From an uncultured Vibrio sp. (lineage in GTDB: Bacteria; Pseudomonadota; Gammaproteobacteria; Enterobacterales; Vibrionaceae), in the NCBI RefSeq assembly GCF_963675395.1, contig NZ_OY776223.1, positions 62,001-126,000 on the forward strand: a stretch of DNA of 64,000 nucleotides, read 5' to 3'. This document shows positions 17,529-29,345 of the stretch, in pieces (position 1 is the first letter of the stretch; each line of letters begins with the position of its first letter). The notes below the pieces were generated by a model. That model was not told the DNA's origin and did no database searches. It saw nothing but the letters and a program-made list of their open reading frames with translations. A program made the position numbers and the translations under genes.

Positions 17529-17992
17529 ATGATCATTGTAAGAGAGTACAGAGAATTAGATGCAAGTGAGTTGTGGAAAATTTTCTATAACACGGTGCAT
17601 AAGGTTAATATCCGTGACTACTCAGCAGCACAAGTTAATGCGTGGGCACCAGATGATTTTTCGTCTGACGTATGGCAGCAAAAAATGAACTCAATATCTC
17701 CGTTTGTTGCTGAAATTGACGGGCAAATTGTCGGTTATGCCGATCTTCAAAAAAGTGGATTAATTGATCATTTCTTTTGCCACAATGACCATCAAGGACA
17801 GGGCATTGGTCGATGCTTGATGAAACATGTTCTAATCGTTGGTCAATCACAGGAGTTTCAAGGTATTACTCAGAAGTAAGCACTACAGCTCGCCCATTTT
17901 ATGAGAGGTTTGGCTTTAATGTTGTGTGCGAGCAATCGGTTGAAATTCGTGGGCAAAAGCTTAGGAACTTTGTCATGGAAAAATTCAGCTAA
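17529..17992 (+). pseudogene. GNAT N-acetyltransferase, frameshifted
   Basis: The first frame (ATG 17529) gives MIIVREYRELDASELWKIF through IDGQIVGYADLQ and motif A FFCHNDHQGQGIGRCLMKHV, then drifts into a stop at 17879. Another frame continues RYYSEVSTTARPFYERFGF and ends FVMEKFS at 17992, which is the normal C-terminal half of this family. The shift lies near 17825-17870. The ends of the cassette (GTTAGCTGAAT / ATTCAGCTAAC) are intact. Without motif B the product would be inactive. Confidence 0.8.
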
Positions 17993-18109
17993 CAAAATGT
18001 TTAAGAGGGATTCACAACGTGTGGCATTTTTACTATGCGTTGGTTTAAGTGATTAAGGTGGTTTGCAGCAACATCGGTATTGCGTTGTTCACCCCTTAAC
18101 ATGGCGTTA
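17990..18109 (+). repeat. attC16
   Basis: Complete attC. ATGTTTAAG pairs with CTTAACAT. It overlaps the stop of the degraded GNAT gene. Confidence 0.93.
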
Positions 18110-18571
18110 TGTTTTCTTTGATTTTCAATAAATAAAATGATGTTAGGTTCTTGATTCTTTGGCCTCTTTGAGTGTTTGATCGAGTAGCCTCAGCAACTCA
18201 GCTTTGTCTGTTTAAATTCTTGAATTTCTCAACCGACTTTACGCGTCAAAATTCGTGGGTTGCTTCAATTCGAAGCCGTGCCTCCGTGTTGATAGTTGGT
18301 CTGGCGTAAAGTTGCTGCAAGTGTATTTGCCAATCAGCATGTCGGTTTGGCAGTTGTCTCGGCAATTTAAAGTTGTTCTGCGCTTTGGTTGGAAAGAGTG
18401 CGTGGTCGTTGAACATTTATCGGGTTGCCTCATTGGGCAGGGAAGTGGAATTACACGCTTTGAGTTTCATGCCTTTGGCGGTCAAGTGAGTTTGAGCGTG
18501 TGACAAAGTTCTTAGAAACCGGTTAACAATGCAGTTCTTTGCCAATCAAATCAATCGATTGTGGTAAAACA
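18110..18571 (+). other. Cassette without convincing gene (family B, copy 1)
   Basis: 462 bp. Overlapping open frames exist on both strands (plus 18255-18503, minus 18239-18433), neither with a ribosome site. Related cassettes lie at 21285, 24709, 28886 and 38579. The segment ending GGGCAGGGAAGTGGAATTAC is the best conserved. Confidence 0.55.
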
Positions 18572-18691
18572 TAACAAACGCTTTAAGACGGATTCGCAAC
18601 GCTTGGCGGTTTTGGTTTGGTTTGGCTTATGCGTTTACGGTGTAATAATTGAGTGTCGTGGTAGCGTTGCTCACCACTTAAGCGGGCGTTA
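18572..18691 (+). repeat. attC17
   Basis: Complete attC. CGCTTTAAG pairs with CTTAAGCG. Confidence 0.93.
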
Positions 18692-18863
18692 GTTTGCAAG
18701 AGGAAAAACGCAGCTATATCGAAAGTTCTAGCGGTAAAAGCTCAAAGTTGAAATTGTCGTATCGGCGTGTCAGCGCCGATGTCAAAATGACCCACTAACG
18801 CCGATTTAAAATTGACCCACCTGAGGCAAACTATCCGTTCGTAAATGGACAAAGCGGCGGATT

Positions 18864-20674
<1,811 letters not shown>

Positions 20675-21164
20675 TTACGTGGGTGGGTCAGTTTTACTTC
20701 GGCGATAACGCCGATAAGTGGGTCAATTTTAAACTGGCGTTGACAGGCGTTCAATTTCAGTGTTAATTAGCGTGGTAAAAATCCAAAATTGGCATCGTTT
20801 CAACGGTTGATTTGTTCTTTTGTGCGGCGACTTTTGGGTTAACTGAGTCGAATTTTTTTGCTGAAACTTTGCTCTGTGAGTTTATTGGTACAAAAGCCGA
20901 TTTACTTGCTGAAAAGGCGTGTTCTCTGGTGTGGTCAGTTCCACGTGGTTTCAGTGACTTTGTTGAAAGTCCGCATTGTGAGATTGCTTTTCCAAAAGCG
21001 GCTTCTGGCGTTGTGAGTTCGCTTTCTGCGGCGTTGTTTTTTCCAAGTGGTTTCATTGACTAGCCGCTTTGGTACTACGCCTGATTTAAGTGCGTCAAAG
21101 CACATAAAGTTTGTTGTTTGCAAAGTTTAAAATAACGTAAAATCAATCTTTTGGGTTTGCAAAC

Positions 21165-21284
21165 TAACAAACTGTTTAAGAGGGATTCACAACGCGTGGC
21201 ATTTTCACTGTGCGTTGGTTTAAGTGATTAAGGTGGTATGCGGCGGCTTCGGTGTTGCGTTGTTCACCCCTTAACAGGGCGTTA
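21165..21284 (+). repeat. attC18
   Basis: Complete attC. CTGTTTAAG pairs with CTTAACAG. Confidence 0.93.
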
Positions 21285-21743
21285 TGTTTACTTGAATTTC
21301 AGTGGCTTAAAGTTTCTTCGAACACTGTTCTTTGTCCCTCTGGCAATTCGTTCGAGTTACTTCAGCAAATCCGCATTGTCGATCCAAATTCTTGAATTTC
21401 TCAACCCGTCAAACAGGTAAATGTCCGTGGGTTGCTTCATTTTCAGGTCGTGGCGGTTGGTTTTAAGTTCCACTGGCCTTAAGGCGCTTGGAGCGTATTT
21501 GCCAAGTAGCATGTCGGCTTAGCAGTTGCCTCGGCAATTTGCCATTGTTCTGCGCTTTAGTTGGAAAGAGAGGGCGCTTGTTGAGGCTAAGTCGGGTTGC
21601 CTCATTGGACAGGGAAGTGGAATTGAATGTTTTAGGTTGGTCGCCTTTGGCGGTCAAGTCGGTTCTTGCCTGTGGCTTAGCTCATAAACCTAGTCAGAAA
21701 TAGCAGTTCTTTCTCAAGTAAATCATGCGGTTGTGGTAAAACA
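21285..21743 (+). other. Cassette without convincing gene (family B, copy 2)
   Basis: 459 bp. Its 5' half resembles the copies at 24709 and 38579. Its 3' half (ending near TCAGAAATAGCAG...TTGTGGTAAAAC) resembles only the copy at 38579. No supported ORF. Confidence 0.55.
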
Positions 21744-21849
21744 TAACAAACAATTTAAGAGGGATTCCCAACGCTTGGCATTTTTGGTTCTACTTCAAGT
21801 TAAGTGTTTATGGCACAATGCTTTAGGTTGGGTGGTAGCGTTGCTCACC

Positions 21850-23185
21850 TATATGGTCTCCCCCAGTTTTGCAAGTCAGTAGCATGATTAAAAGCGCAGG
21901 TTAACTACCATATATACGGCCTGTTTTAACGGCTATTGCCTTGGCCAAGATGAGGCAGTCGAACACGAAGTCCTAATCACCTTATCGACTTTAAAAGCCA
22001 GTGTGAGCACAAGGTTTTCAACGTGTAGGATTTATCCTGTTATTCATCTCACTACGTACTTTGCAAAGGGTGGTGTGTGTTGTTTTATGCTGGTTGATAC
22101 TCTTCATTTTTTGTTGTGACGGCCCAAGCGATCCGCATGAGTTTGTTCGCTAATGCTACTGCTGCTCGGTTTGGCCCTCGTCGCTCTTGGAGATCTAACA
22201 TCCATTTACTCAGTTTGTCGGATTTAAATTTGGCTCGTCGTAAGGCGGCTCTAGCCCCATGAACAAGTAAGGACCGAATATAAGTATTGCCTTGTTTCGT
22301 TATGCCTAGAAGCATCACGTTGCCGCCTGTTGTGTCTTGCCTTGGAACAAGCCCCATCGCAGCAGAGGCATCTCGCCCAGTTTTGAACTGTTGGCCTGAA
22401 CCTAGCCATACGGCAACTGCTTGGCTAGTGAGTGGCCCAAAGCCAGGAATTGACATCAGTCGCTTGGCATTATCGAATTGTTTGATGGTTTGGTTTAGCT
22501 TGTCTTCAAACCATTTGATTTGCTCATCGATATATAAATAGCGCTCATATTGACGTGATACAAGTTCACGTAATATTGGTGATAGTTGGTTGTTGGCGTC
22601 TTCCAGTGTTTCGGGAATGGCTTGTCGAAAAGAGGCTTTTCCTTTGGGGAGAATGATACCGTATTCAGCAATGAGTCCTCGAACTTGATTAATCAAACGG
22701 GTTCTTTCAGTGACGCATAATCTACGCATTCGAATCAGTGATTGAATATCTTGCTGTTCGATAGAGTTGTGTGGAACGGGGTAATGTCGTTGGTAAAGGG
22801 CCAGCTCAGCAATGGCTTCAGCATCGTTATAGTCATTCTTTTGTTTGCGGCGCTGATTTTTAACATGCTGGGGTGGATATAAAAGTACTTTGTGTCCAAG
22901 GTTTTCGAATTCACGAGCCCAGTAATGCGCCCCAGAACAGGCTTCCATCGCGATGATAGATGGAGTTTGATTTGCGACGTAGTTAAGCAGTTTACTTCGT
23001 TGAAGTTTTTTACGGCCGAGGTTCTTTCCTTTATGATTGATTTCAAAAATAAAGAAGATATTTTTTGCTAAGTCGATGCCGATGATTTTATGCTGAGTCA
23101 TTGTCTTCTCCTTTTGCTTCGGGACCTGAACACTCCAAGCATGGCCGATGGACATGCGAAGAGGTAGGGGGAGACCATCTCATCA
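21850..23185 (-). mobile_element. IS1111-A element, copy 4
   Basis: 1336 bp. The base before the IS is C here and A in most copies, which fixes the left boundary at TATATGG. The predicted guide RNA region is 21850-22084. Confidence 0.92.
22085..23101 (-). CDS. IS1111-group transposase A, copy 4
   Basis: Identical 338-residue DEDD transposase to the copy at 5108-6124. Confidence 0.93.
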   Translation of the reverse strand: MTQHKIIGIDLAKNIFFIFEINHKGKNLGRKKLQRSKLLNYVANQTPSIIAMEACSGAHYWAREFENLGHKVLLYPPQHVKNQRRKQKNDYNDAEAIAELALYQRHYPVPHNSIEQQDIQSLIRMRRLCVTERTRLINQVRGLIAEYGIILPKGKASFRQAIPETLEDANNQLSPILRELVSRQYERYLYIDEQIKWFEDKLNQTIKQFDNAKRLMSIPGFGPLTSQAVAVWLGSGQQFKTGRDASAAMGLVPRQDTTGGNVMLLGITKQGNTYIRSLLVHGARAALRRAKFKSDKLSKWMLDLQERRGPNRAAVALANKLMRIAWAVTTKNEEYQPA

Positions 23186-23302
23186 CCTTAATTGGGCGTT
23201 AGGGCTCTAGTGTAATCGTTGCAACAGCATTTCTTCTATACATTGTTGAGTTGGTTACTTCCTAGCTATATACTCACGATTTTATCATTCAAAGTTGCTT
23301 AA

Positions 23303-23899
23303 ATGTCTATTAATTTCAGAAAGATATATAAAATATTCCTCATCTTTATTGCTACTCCATCAGCATTCTTTTACTTATTTGTTCTACCTGCATTTGTAGC
23401 AAGTAAAGCAAATGAAATATCAGCAGTTGAAATTGGCTTTGCGGCATTTTTAACCTTACAGCTTTGGATGATTATCGCAGAGTTTGCATTCGAATCTGCG
23501 GCCACTCTATTCGGTTTTAAGCGTGGTCGGCTTTTCCCTTTCCTTGACATGCATGAGTTTAGGACTGGTAAGCCTCAGCCGAGGATTACTAGCGGGTTTG
23601 GAGTCTTGTTTCTCGCATTTATTTCGTATCTATTCATGGTTTATGGCTATGGCGTAATCTATGTGTTTATTTCAAATCTTGATAGCGATGCTTTTTCAGC
23701 GACAGATTTAAATGTGATCGATGGTGTATATTTTTCTTTAATCACATCTTCAACAGTTGGGTATGGTGACATCACGCCGAAAAGCTCTCTCTCTAAGCTT
23801 GTAGTTATGTCCCAAATTATTATCAGCATGTTTTATGTTCTGATGCTGTTTTCTTCTGCAGTAAGTTATATTCGAGAAAGCCAAACATCAGAGCCCTAA
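23303..23899 (+). CDS. Two-pore-helix-type potassium channel (Ion_trans_2)
   Basis: 198 residues. Hydrophobic segments lie at about 9-32, 43-70, 98-124 and 164-190. Between the last two is a pore loop, DGVYFSLITSSTVGYGDITPKS, containing the K+ selectivity filter TVGYGD at about 152-157. No RCK or cyclic-nucleotide domain follows, so this is a bare channel of the KcsA/Ion_trans_2 type in the inner membrane. The stop TAA is shared with attC20. Ion channels are unusual cassette cargo. Confidence 0.88.
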   Translation: MSINFRKIYKIFLIFIATPSAFFYLFVLPAFVASKANEISAVEIGFAAFLTLQLWMIIAEFAFESAATLFGFKRGRLFPFLDMHEFRTGKPQPRITSGFGVLFLAFISYLFMVYGYGVIYVFISNLDSDAFSATDLNVIDGVYFSLITSSTVGYGDITPKSSLSKLVVMSQIIISMFYVLMLFSSAVSYIRESQTSEP

Positions 23900-24018
23900 C
23901 AAGCAATTTAAGAGGGATTCTCAACGCTTGGCATTTCGGGTTCTACTTCAAATTTAGTGTTTACGGTACAATGCGTTAGGTTGGGTGGTGGCGTTGTTCA
24001 CCCCTTAATTGGGCGTTA
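23897..24018 (+). repeat. attC20
   Basis: Complete attC. CAATTTAAG pairs with CTTAATTG. Confidence 0.93.
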
Positions 24019-24059
24019 GCCGTTCTCACAAATATCAGTAGACTTGTTAGTTGCAAAGT

Positions 24060-24085
24060 GAGTAAAAAGGGTATAAGTTTTACTC
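24060..24085 (+). promoter_or_regulatory. brnTA operator, copy 1
   Basis: Perfect inverted repeat GAGTAAAA-N10-TTTTACTC directly upstream of brnT. The same palindrome precedes the second brnTA pair at 39200-39225, which supports its use in autoregulation by the BrnA antitoxin. Confidence 0.6.
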
Positions 24086-24352
24086 ATTATTAAGTTTGAG
24101 CTCGATGAAAACAAAAGCAGGTCAAATTTTGAGAAACATGGAATCGATTTCCATACGGCTCAAGGTTTGTGGAATGACTCTGATCTTATCGAGATCCCTG
24201 CAAATACAAATGATGAACCTAGGTATTTAGTCATCGGTATGTTAAATGGCAAGCATTGGTCTGGTGTCATAACATATAGAGGGTTAAATATTAGGATCAT
24301 TTCGGTCAGGCGTTCACGAAAAGCGGAGGTGAACTTATATGAAAGCGCATGA
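24086..24352 (+). CDS. brnT: BrnT-like toxin, copy 1, apparent ATT start
   Basis: 88 residues by alignment with the intact copy at 39226-39492. KFELDENKSRSNFEKHGIDF, AQGLWNDSDLIEIPAN, RYLVIGMLNGKHWSGVITYRG and IISVRRSRKAE are BrnT hallmarks (RelE-like RNase fold). The position of the ATG in copy 2 is ATT ATT here, so translation would need a non-canonical ATT start, or an internal start at 24167 yielding a truncated protein lacking the first 27 residues. Reduced toxin expression or inactivation is possible. Confidence 0.75.
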   Translation: MIKFELDENKSRSNFEKHGIDFHTAQGLWNDSDLIEIPANTNDEPRYLVIGMLNGKHWSGVITYRGLNIRIISVRRSRKAEVNLYESA

Positions 24353-24581
24353 GTTTGATGCCAAGTTTGAAAGTGACGATGACATTTTAGGTGATTTAGA
24401 TTTATCTAAAGTTAAGCGTCCAATGCAAAAGCAAAAACGAGTAAACGTGGACTTTCCAGCATGGATGTTAGAGTCCTTAGACCGTGAGGCAAGTAGAGTT
24501 GGTGTTACACGCCAGTCAATTATTAAGATCTGGCTTGCTGAAAGGCTTGAGAATGTAGCTCATCATCACTCTTCAAACTAA
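24339..24581 (+). CDS. brnA: BrnA-like antitoxin, copy 1
   Basis: 80 residues, overlapping brnT by 14 nt. VKRPMQKQKRVNVDFPAWMLESLDREASRVGVTRQSIIKIWLAERL is a ribbon-helix-helix DNA-binding domain; the acidic N-terminus probably contacts the toxin. Differs from the copy at 39479 only near the C-terminus (HHSSN versus HQASN). Confidence 0.87.
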   Translation: MKAHEFDAKFESDDDILGDLDLSKVKRPMQKQKRVNVDFPAWMLESLDREASRVGVTRQSIIKIWLAERLENVAHHHSSN

Positions 24582-24586
24582 ACGGC

Positions 24587-24708
24587 TAACAAAGCGTTTA
24601 AGACAGATTCCCAACGCATGGCATTTTTCATTCCATCGTTGGGTTTTGTGTTTATGGTGGTACGGTTAGGTTTCGTGGTGGCGTTGCTCACTACTTAACG
24701 CGGCGTTA
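24587..24708 (+). repeat. attC21
   Basis: Complete attC. GCGTTTAAG pairs with CTTAACGC. Confidence 0.93.
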
Positions 24709-25165
24709 TGTTTACTTGTATTTCACAGGCTTAAATGTCTTAGGCTCTAGTTCTTTGTCTCTCTGGCAATCCGTCCCTAGTTGACTCAGCAAATCCGCAT
24801 TGTCGGCCTAAATTCTTGAATCTCTCAACCCGTGAAACATGCCAATATCCGCGGGTTGCTTCATTTGCAGGTCGTAGCGGTTGGTTTCGAATCTCACTGG
24901 CTCTAAGCCGCTTTGAGCATATTTGCCAAGTAGCATGTCGGCTTAGCAGTTGCCTCGGCAATTTGCCATTGTCCTACGCTTTGGTTGGAAAGGGTGCGTG
25001 GTCGTTGAACGTTTATCGGGTTGCCTCATTGGACAGGGAAGTGGAATTACACGCTTTGAGTTTCATGCCTTTGGCGGTCAAGTGTGTTTGAGCGTGTGAC
25101 AAAGTTCTTAGAAAGCGGTTAACAATGCAGTTCTTTGCCAATCAAATCAATCGATTGTGGTAAAA
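24709..25165 (+). other. Cassette without convincing gene (family B, copy 3), 3' end cut by IS30
   Basis: 457 bp. The 5' half matches the copy at 21285 and the 3' half matches those at 18110 and 28886, so it is a mosaic. It stops at GTGGTAAAA where IS30 copy 3 begins; other members continue to ...AAAACATAAC. Confidence 0.55.
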
Positions 25166-26256
25166 CTTAGTATCAAGTTTGAAGTGCGACACTTTCTACA
25201 GATGCGCATGAATATACTCCGTTGGTGTCCTATACCCAAGTCTTTTGCGTGGGCGCGTGTTTAGTTTGTCCGCAATTTCATTGCAGAGCTTCTGTGTCAC
25301 GTGTGACATGGAAGTTCGTTTTGGTAAGTATTGTCGTATCAAGCCATTGGTGTTTTCATTAGTGCCTCGTTCCCATGAATGGTATGGATTTGCAAAGTAA
25401 AACAAACAGTTATGATGTTTTTCTAGTTGTGCATAACCATGAAATTCAGTGCCGTTATCCGCAGTTATCGTCTTAAAAGGTAAGTCAGAGCGGGTCATGA
25501 TTTTGCTCATTCTTACGTTGAGCGACCCGCTTGTTCTATCGTCCATTTGCCCAATAAAAGTGTAGCCAGTCATTCTGTCGACTAAAGTCACGATACAGTG
25601 CTTGGTTCCGCGGCCAACGACGGTATCAATTTCCCAATGACCAGGCTCTTTTCTGTGCTCAGCTTTTGCAGGTCTTTCGGTGATATGACGCTTTGCCGCC
25701 AGCCGTCCTCGGCTGTCTTTTGAGTTATACCTTTTACGCCTTTTCTTAGTGGACTGGCGTAGGTGTTTCCACAGTGTTCCACCGAGAGTTTTGTCGTTCC
25801 AGATGTGCTGATAAATGAGCTCATGACTCATTGTCGGATAGCCTCTCATCCTTAAGTATCCGACGATTTGGTCAGGGCTCCAATCCAGTCGTAGCAAGGC
25901 TTCAGGCAACTTGAAGTCGATTTTGCTGTAGCGCTTATTTCGCCGTGAGCGGCTCAGCCGGTTGCGCGCCATTTGCTGTGCCCGTTCTGGTTGATAAGAG
26001 TACCTATCGAAGAACTTGTTGTAACGGCAATTACGTTCAACTTCTCGATAGATAGTGGCTTTGTGACGCCCCAGTTGTTTAGCTATTTTAACGGTACTAA
26101 TTCCTTGCTTTCTGAGAGCAGAAATCATATACCTTTCGTTCTCAGTGAGGTGCGTGTATTTCATGTTTTTTACTTCTTGGCGGGAGCAAAGTTCATGATT
26201 ATCGCACCTTACTGTTTTTATGTTCAGAGGTGTCGCACTTCGTACTTGAATCCAAG
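25166..26256 (-). mobile_element. IS30-family element, copy 3
   Basis: 1091 bp. Left flank AAA is as expected for its cassette. The right flank CCTCA before TAACAA is not the expected AAACA, so the right side belongs to another cassette. Confidence 0.9.
25196..26164 (-). CDS. IS30-family transposase, copy 3
   Basis: 322-residue protein identical to the copy at 1975-2943. Confidence 0.93.
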   Translation of the reverse strand: MKYTHLTENERYMISALRKQGISTVKIAKQLGRHKATIYREVERNCRYNKFFDRYSYQPERAQQMARNRLSRSRRNKRYSKIDFKLPEALLRLDWSPDQIVGYLRMRGYPTMSHELIYQHIWNDKTLGGTLWKHLRQSTKKRRKRYNSKDSRGRLAAKRHITERPAKAEHRKEPGHWEIDTVVGRGTKHCIVTLVDRMTGYTFIGQMDDRTSGSLNVRMSKIMTRSDLPFKTITADNGTEFHGYAQLEKHHNCLFYFANPYHSWERGTNENTNGLIRQYLPKRTSMSHVTQKLCNEIADKLNTRPRKRLGYRTPTEYIHAHL

Positions 26257-26366
26257 CCTCATAACAAAGCGTTTAAGAGGGATTCCCAACGCTTGGCATT
26301 TTTCGTTTGATTCAGCTTTAGTGTTTACGGCACAATGACTTAGGTTCGGTGGTGGCGTTGCTCACA

Positions 26367-27702
26367 TATATGGTCTCCCCCAGTTTTGCAAGTCAGTAGC
26401 ATGATTAAAAGCGCAGGTTAACTACCATATATACGGCCTGTTTTAACGGCTATTGCCTTGGCCAAGATGAGGCAGTCGAACACGAAGTCCTAATCACCTT
26501 ATCGACTTTAAAAGCCAGTGTGAGCACAAGGTTTTCAACGTGTAGGATTTATCCTGTTATTCATCTCACTACGTACTTTGCAAAGGGTGGTGTGTGTTGT
26601 TTTATGCTGGTTGATACTCTTCATTTTTTGTTGTGACGGCCCAAGCGATCCGCATGAGTTTGTTCGCTAATGCTACTGCTGCTCGGTTTGGCCCTCGTCG
26701 CTCTTGGAGATCTAACATCCATTTACTCAGTTTGTCGGATTTAAATTTGGCTCGTCGTAAGGCGGCTCTAGCCCCATGAACAAGTAAGGACCGAATATAA
26801 GTATTGCCTTGTTTCGTTATGCCTAGAAGCATCACGTTGCCGCCTGTTGTGTCTTGCCTTGGAACAAGCCCCATCGCAGCAGAGGCATCTCGCCCAGTTT
26901 TGAACTGTTGGCCTGAACCTAGCCATACGGCAACTGCTTGGCTAGTGAGTGGCCCAAAGCCAGGAATTGACATCAGTCGCTTGGCATTATCGAATTGTTT
27001 GATGGTTTGGTTTAGCTTGTCTTCAAACCATTTGATTTGCTCATCGATATATAAATAGCGCTCATATTGACGTGATACAAGTTCACGTAATATTGGTGAT
27101 AGTTGGTTGTTGGCGTCTTCCAGTGTTTCGGGAATGGCTTGTCGAAAAGAGGCTTTTCCTTTGGGGAGAATGATACCGTATTCAGCAATGAGTCCTCGAA
27201 CTTGATTAATCAAACGGGTTCTTTCAGTGACGCATAATCTACGCATTCGAATCAGTGATTGAATATCTTGCTGTTCGATAGAGTTGTGTGGAACGGGGTA
27301 ATGTCGTTGGTAAAGGGCCAGCTCAGCAATGGCTTCAGCATCGTTATAGTCATTCTTTTGTTTGCGGCGCTGATTTTTAACATGCTGGGGTGGATATAAA
27401 AGTACTTTGTGTCCAAGGTTTTCGAATTCACGAGCCCAGTAATGCGCCCCAGAACAGGCTTCCATCGCGATGATAGATGGAGTTTGATTTGCGACGTAGT
27501 TAAGCAGTTTACTTCGTTGAAGTTTTTTACGGCCGAGGTTCTTTCCTTTATGATTGATTTCAAAAATAAAGAAGATATTTTTTGCTAAGTCGATGCCGAT
27601 GATTTTATGCTGAGTCATTGTCTTCTCCTTTTGCTTCGGGACCTGAACACTCCAAGCATGGCCGATGGACATGCGAAGAGGTAGGGGGAGACCATCTCAT
27701 CA
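26367..27702 (-). mobile_element. IS1111-A element, copy 5
   Basis: 1336 bp, same ends, orientation and attC position as copy 1. The predicted guide RNA region is 26367-26601. Confidence 0.92.
26602..27618 (-). CDS. IS1111-group transposase A, copy 5
   Basis: Identical 338-residue DEDD transposase to the copy at 5108-6124. Confidence 0.93.
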   Translation of the reverse strand: MTQHKIIGIDLAKNIFFIFEINHKGKNLGRKKLQRSKLLNYVANQTPSIIAMEACSGAHYWAREFENLGHKVLLYPPQHVKNQRRKQKNDYNDAEAIAELALYQRHYPVPHNSIEQQDIQSLIRMRRLCVTERTRLINQVRGLIAEYGIILPKGKASFRQAIPETLEDANNQLSPILRELVSRQYERYLYIDEQIKWFEDKLNQTIKQFDNAKRLMSIPGFGPLTSQAVAVWLGSGQQFKTGRDASAAMGLVPRQDTTGGNVMLLGITKQGNTYIRSLLVHGARAALRRAKFKSDKLSKWMLDLQERRGPNRAAVALANKLMRIAWAVTTKNEEYQPA

Positions 27703-27735
27703 CCTTAACGCGGCGTTAGGTGAACGGAGGTCAAA

Positions 27736-28758
27736 ATGGGCACTTGGATTACAACAGCAAACCAATTCACGTCTTTTCTCAGTGATAGAGTAGGTTATAA
27801 GTCGGGCTTAGCCTTATCTAGAGAAAATATGTTGGAGTTACTAGATTCAAGAGACCCCTTAGCAAGCATTGTCAGCAATACTTCTGACGAAGTAGTCCGT
27901 ATTCGAACTAATCATATTCTGGATTCATTTCAGATTTTATTACATCGTCTCGGGGTAATCGACAAACCGTTTGTAGGTCACGCACCGACATTGTTAGATC
28001 TCGAATATATGAATAAGCCGCAAGAGCAGGCGTTATTTCGTGATGTACTAAAGTACTTAGGTGAAGTTCACTTCGATAAAGGGAAGCAATCAATATTTGA
28101 TGGCTTTGATGAAGATGCCTACTTTATACAAGTTGAACAGAAGTACGGTGTCGATGCTCTTAGCATCAGTAAGAAATTAGTTTCCTTAACAAAATTAAGT
28201 GAAGAGGCGACTCCTTGGGATTGGTTCAGTGCGAGAGTTGTAGACTGGTCTTCACCAATAGAATTAAGGGCTTTATTTGAAAGTGAGTCATTAGACTCTA
28301 TGTATGGTACGTTTCTAGACCAACGTTACATAAATTATCTAGCCCAGAACGTAGATAAAATATCTACGATGCACTGGCGAAAATTTGAAGCACTCACCGC
28401 TGAATACTATGAAAAGCAAGGTTATACGGTTGAGCTTGGTGCAGGAAGAAATGATGGCGGTGTAGATGTAAGGGTTTGGGCGCCTAATGCATCTCATGAG
28501 GAGGCTCCCGTAACGATAGTTCAGTGTAAGAGAACCAAAGCTAAAATTGATAAAGTTTTAGTAAAATCGCTTTGGGCAGATGTTATTGACGAGCAAGCTA
28601 AAAGTGGCGTCATTGTTACTTCATCTTACTTTTCACCAGGTGCGCGTGAGGTTTGTAAAGCTCGTAAATACCCTATACGTGAAGCTAATCGAGATACAGT
28701 TATAAGCTGGCTCAATGACTTAAAGGCAACAGGTAAAGGTGTGTACATGGGTGAGTAA
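27736..28758 (+). CDS. Mrr-like restriction endonuclease
   Basis: 340 residues, ATG behind CGGAGG. The C-terminal third carries the Mrr_cat fold: WRKFEALTAEYYEKQGYTVEL, GRNDGGVDVRVWAP (catalytic Asp) and TIVQCKRTKAKI (Gln-x-Lys), then GVIVTSSYFSPGAREV. The N-terminal 200 residues are helical and unrecognised, probably for target recognition or regulation. Mrr-family enzymes are type IV-like nucleases cutting modified DNA. No methyltransferase accompanies it, in line with a stand-alone phage-defence role (inference). Confidence 0.85.
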   Translation: MGTWITTANQFTSFLSDRVGYKSGLALSRENMLELLDSRDPLASIVSNTSDEVVRIRTNHILDSFQILLHRLGVIDKPFVGHAPTLLDLEYMNKPQEQALFRDVLKYLGEVHFDKGKQSIFDGFDEDAYFIQVEQKYGVDALSISKKLVSLTKLSEEATPWDWFSARVVDWSSPIELRALFESESLDSMYGTFLDQRYINYLAQNVDKISTMHWRKFEALTAEYYEKQGYTVELGAGRNDGGVDVRVWAPNASHEEAPVTIVQCKRTKAKIDKVLVKSLWADVIDEQAKSGVIVTSSYFSPGAREVCKARKYPIREANRDTVISWLNDLKATGKGVYMGE

Positions 28759-28765
28759 ATTCACC

Positions 28766-28885
28766 TAACAAACAATTTAAGAGTGATTCAGCACGCTTGG
28801 CATTTTTGGTTTGGGTTGAGTTCAGTGTTTACGGTGGTCTAGTTAAGTATCGTGGTTGCGTGCTTCACACCTTAATTGGGCGTTA
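28766..28885 (+). repeat. attC23
   Basis: Complete attC. CAATTTAAG pairs with CTTAATTG. Confidence 0.93.
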
Positions 28886-29345
28886 TGTTTTCTTTGATTT
28901 TCAAGAAATAAAATGATTTTAGACTCTTGATTCTTTGGCCTCTTTGACAGTTCGATCGAGTAGCCTCAGCAACTCAGCTTTGTCTGTTTAAATTCTTGAA
29001 TTTCTCAACCGACTTTACGCATCAAAATTCGTGGGTTGCTTCAATTCGAAGCCGTGCCTCCATGTTGATAGTTGGTCTGGCGTAAAGTTGCTGCAAGTGT
29101 ATTTGCCAATCAGCATGTCGGTTTGGCAGTTGTCTCGGCAATTTAAAGTTGTTCTGCGCTTTGGTTGGAAAGAGTGCGTGGTCGTTGAACATTTATCGGG
29201 TTGCCTCATTGGGAAGGAAAGTGGAATTACATGCTTTGAGTTTCATGCCTTTGGCGGCCAAGTGAGTTTGAGCGTGTGACAAAGTTCTTAGAAAGCGGTT
29301 AACAATGCAGTTCTTTGCCAATCAAATCAATCGATTGTGGTAAAA
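28886..29345 (+). other. Cassette without convincing gene (family B, copy 4), 3' end cut by IS30
   Basis: 460 bp, closest to the copy at 18110. It ends at GTGGTAAAA, the same point as copy 3, where IS30 copy 4 begins. Confidence 0.55.

Larger units (their letters stand above)
21744..23201 (+). repeat. attC19, split by IS1111-A copy 4
   Basis: Left part 21744-21849 (ending CTCACC), right part 23186-23201. CAATTTAAG pairs with CTTAATTG across the IS. Confidence 0.9.
26262..27718 (+). repeat. attC22, split by IS1111-A copy 5 and preceded by IS30
   Basis: Left part 26262-26366, right part 27703-27718. GCGTTTAAG pairs with CTTAACGC. It is flanked by an IS30 copy upstream and carries an IS1111-A inside. 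Confidence 0.9.

Noticed and set aside
21238..21420. 60-residue ORF starting within attC18
   Set aside because: It starts inside the attC stem and continues into an empty cassette without a ribosome site; such ORFs arise from the repeat itself.
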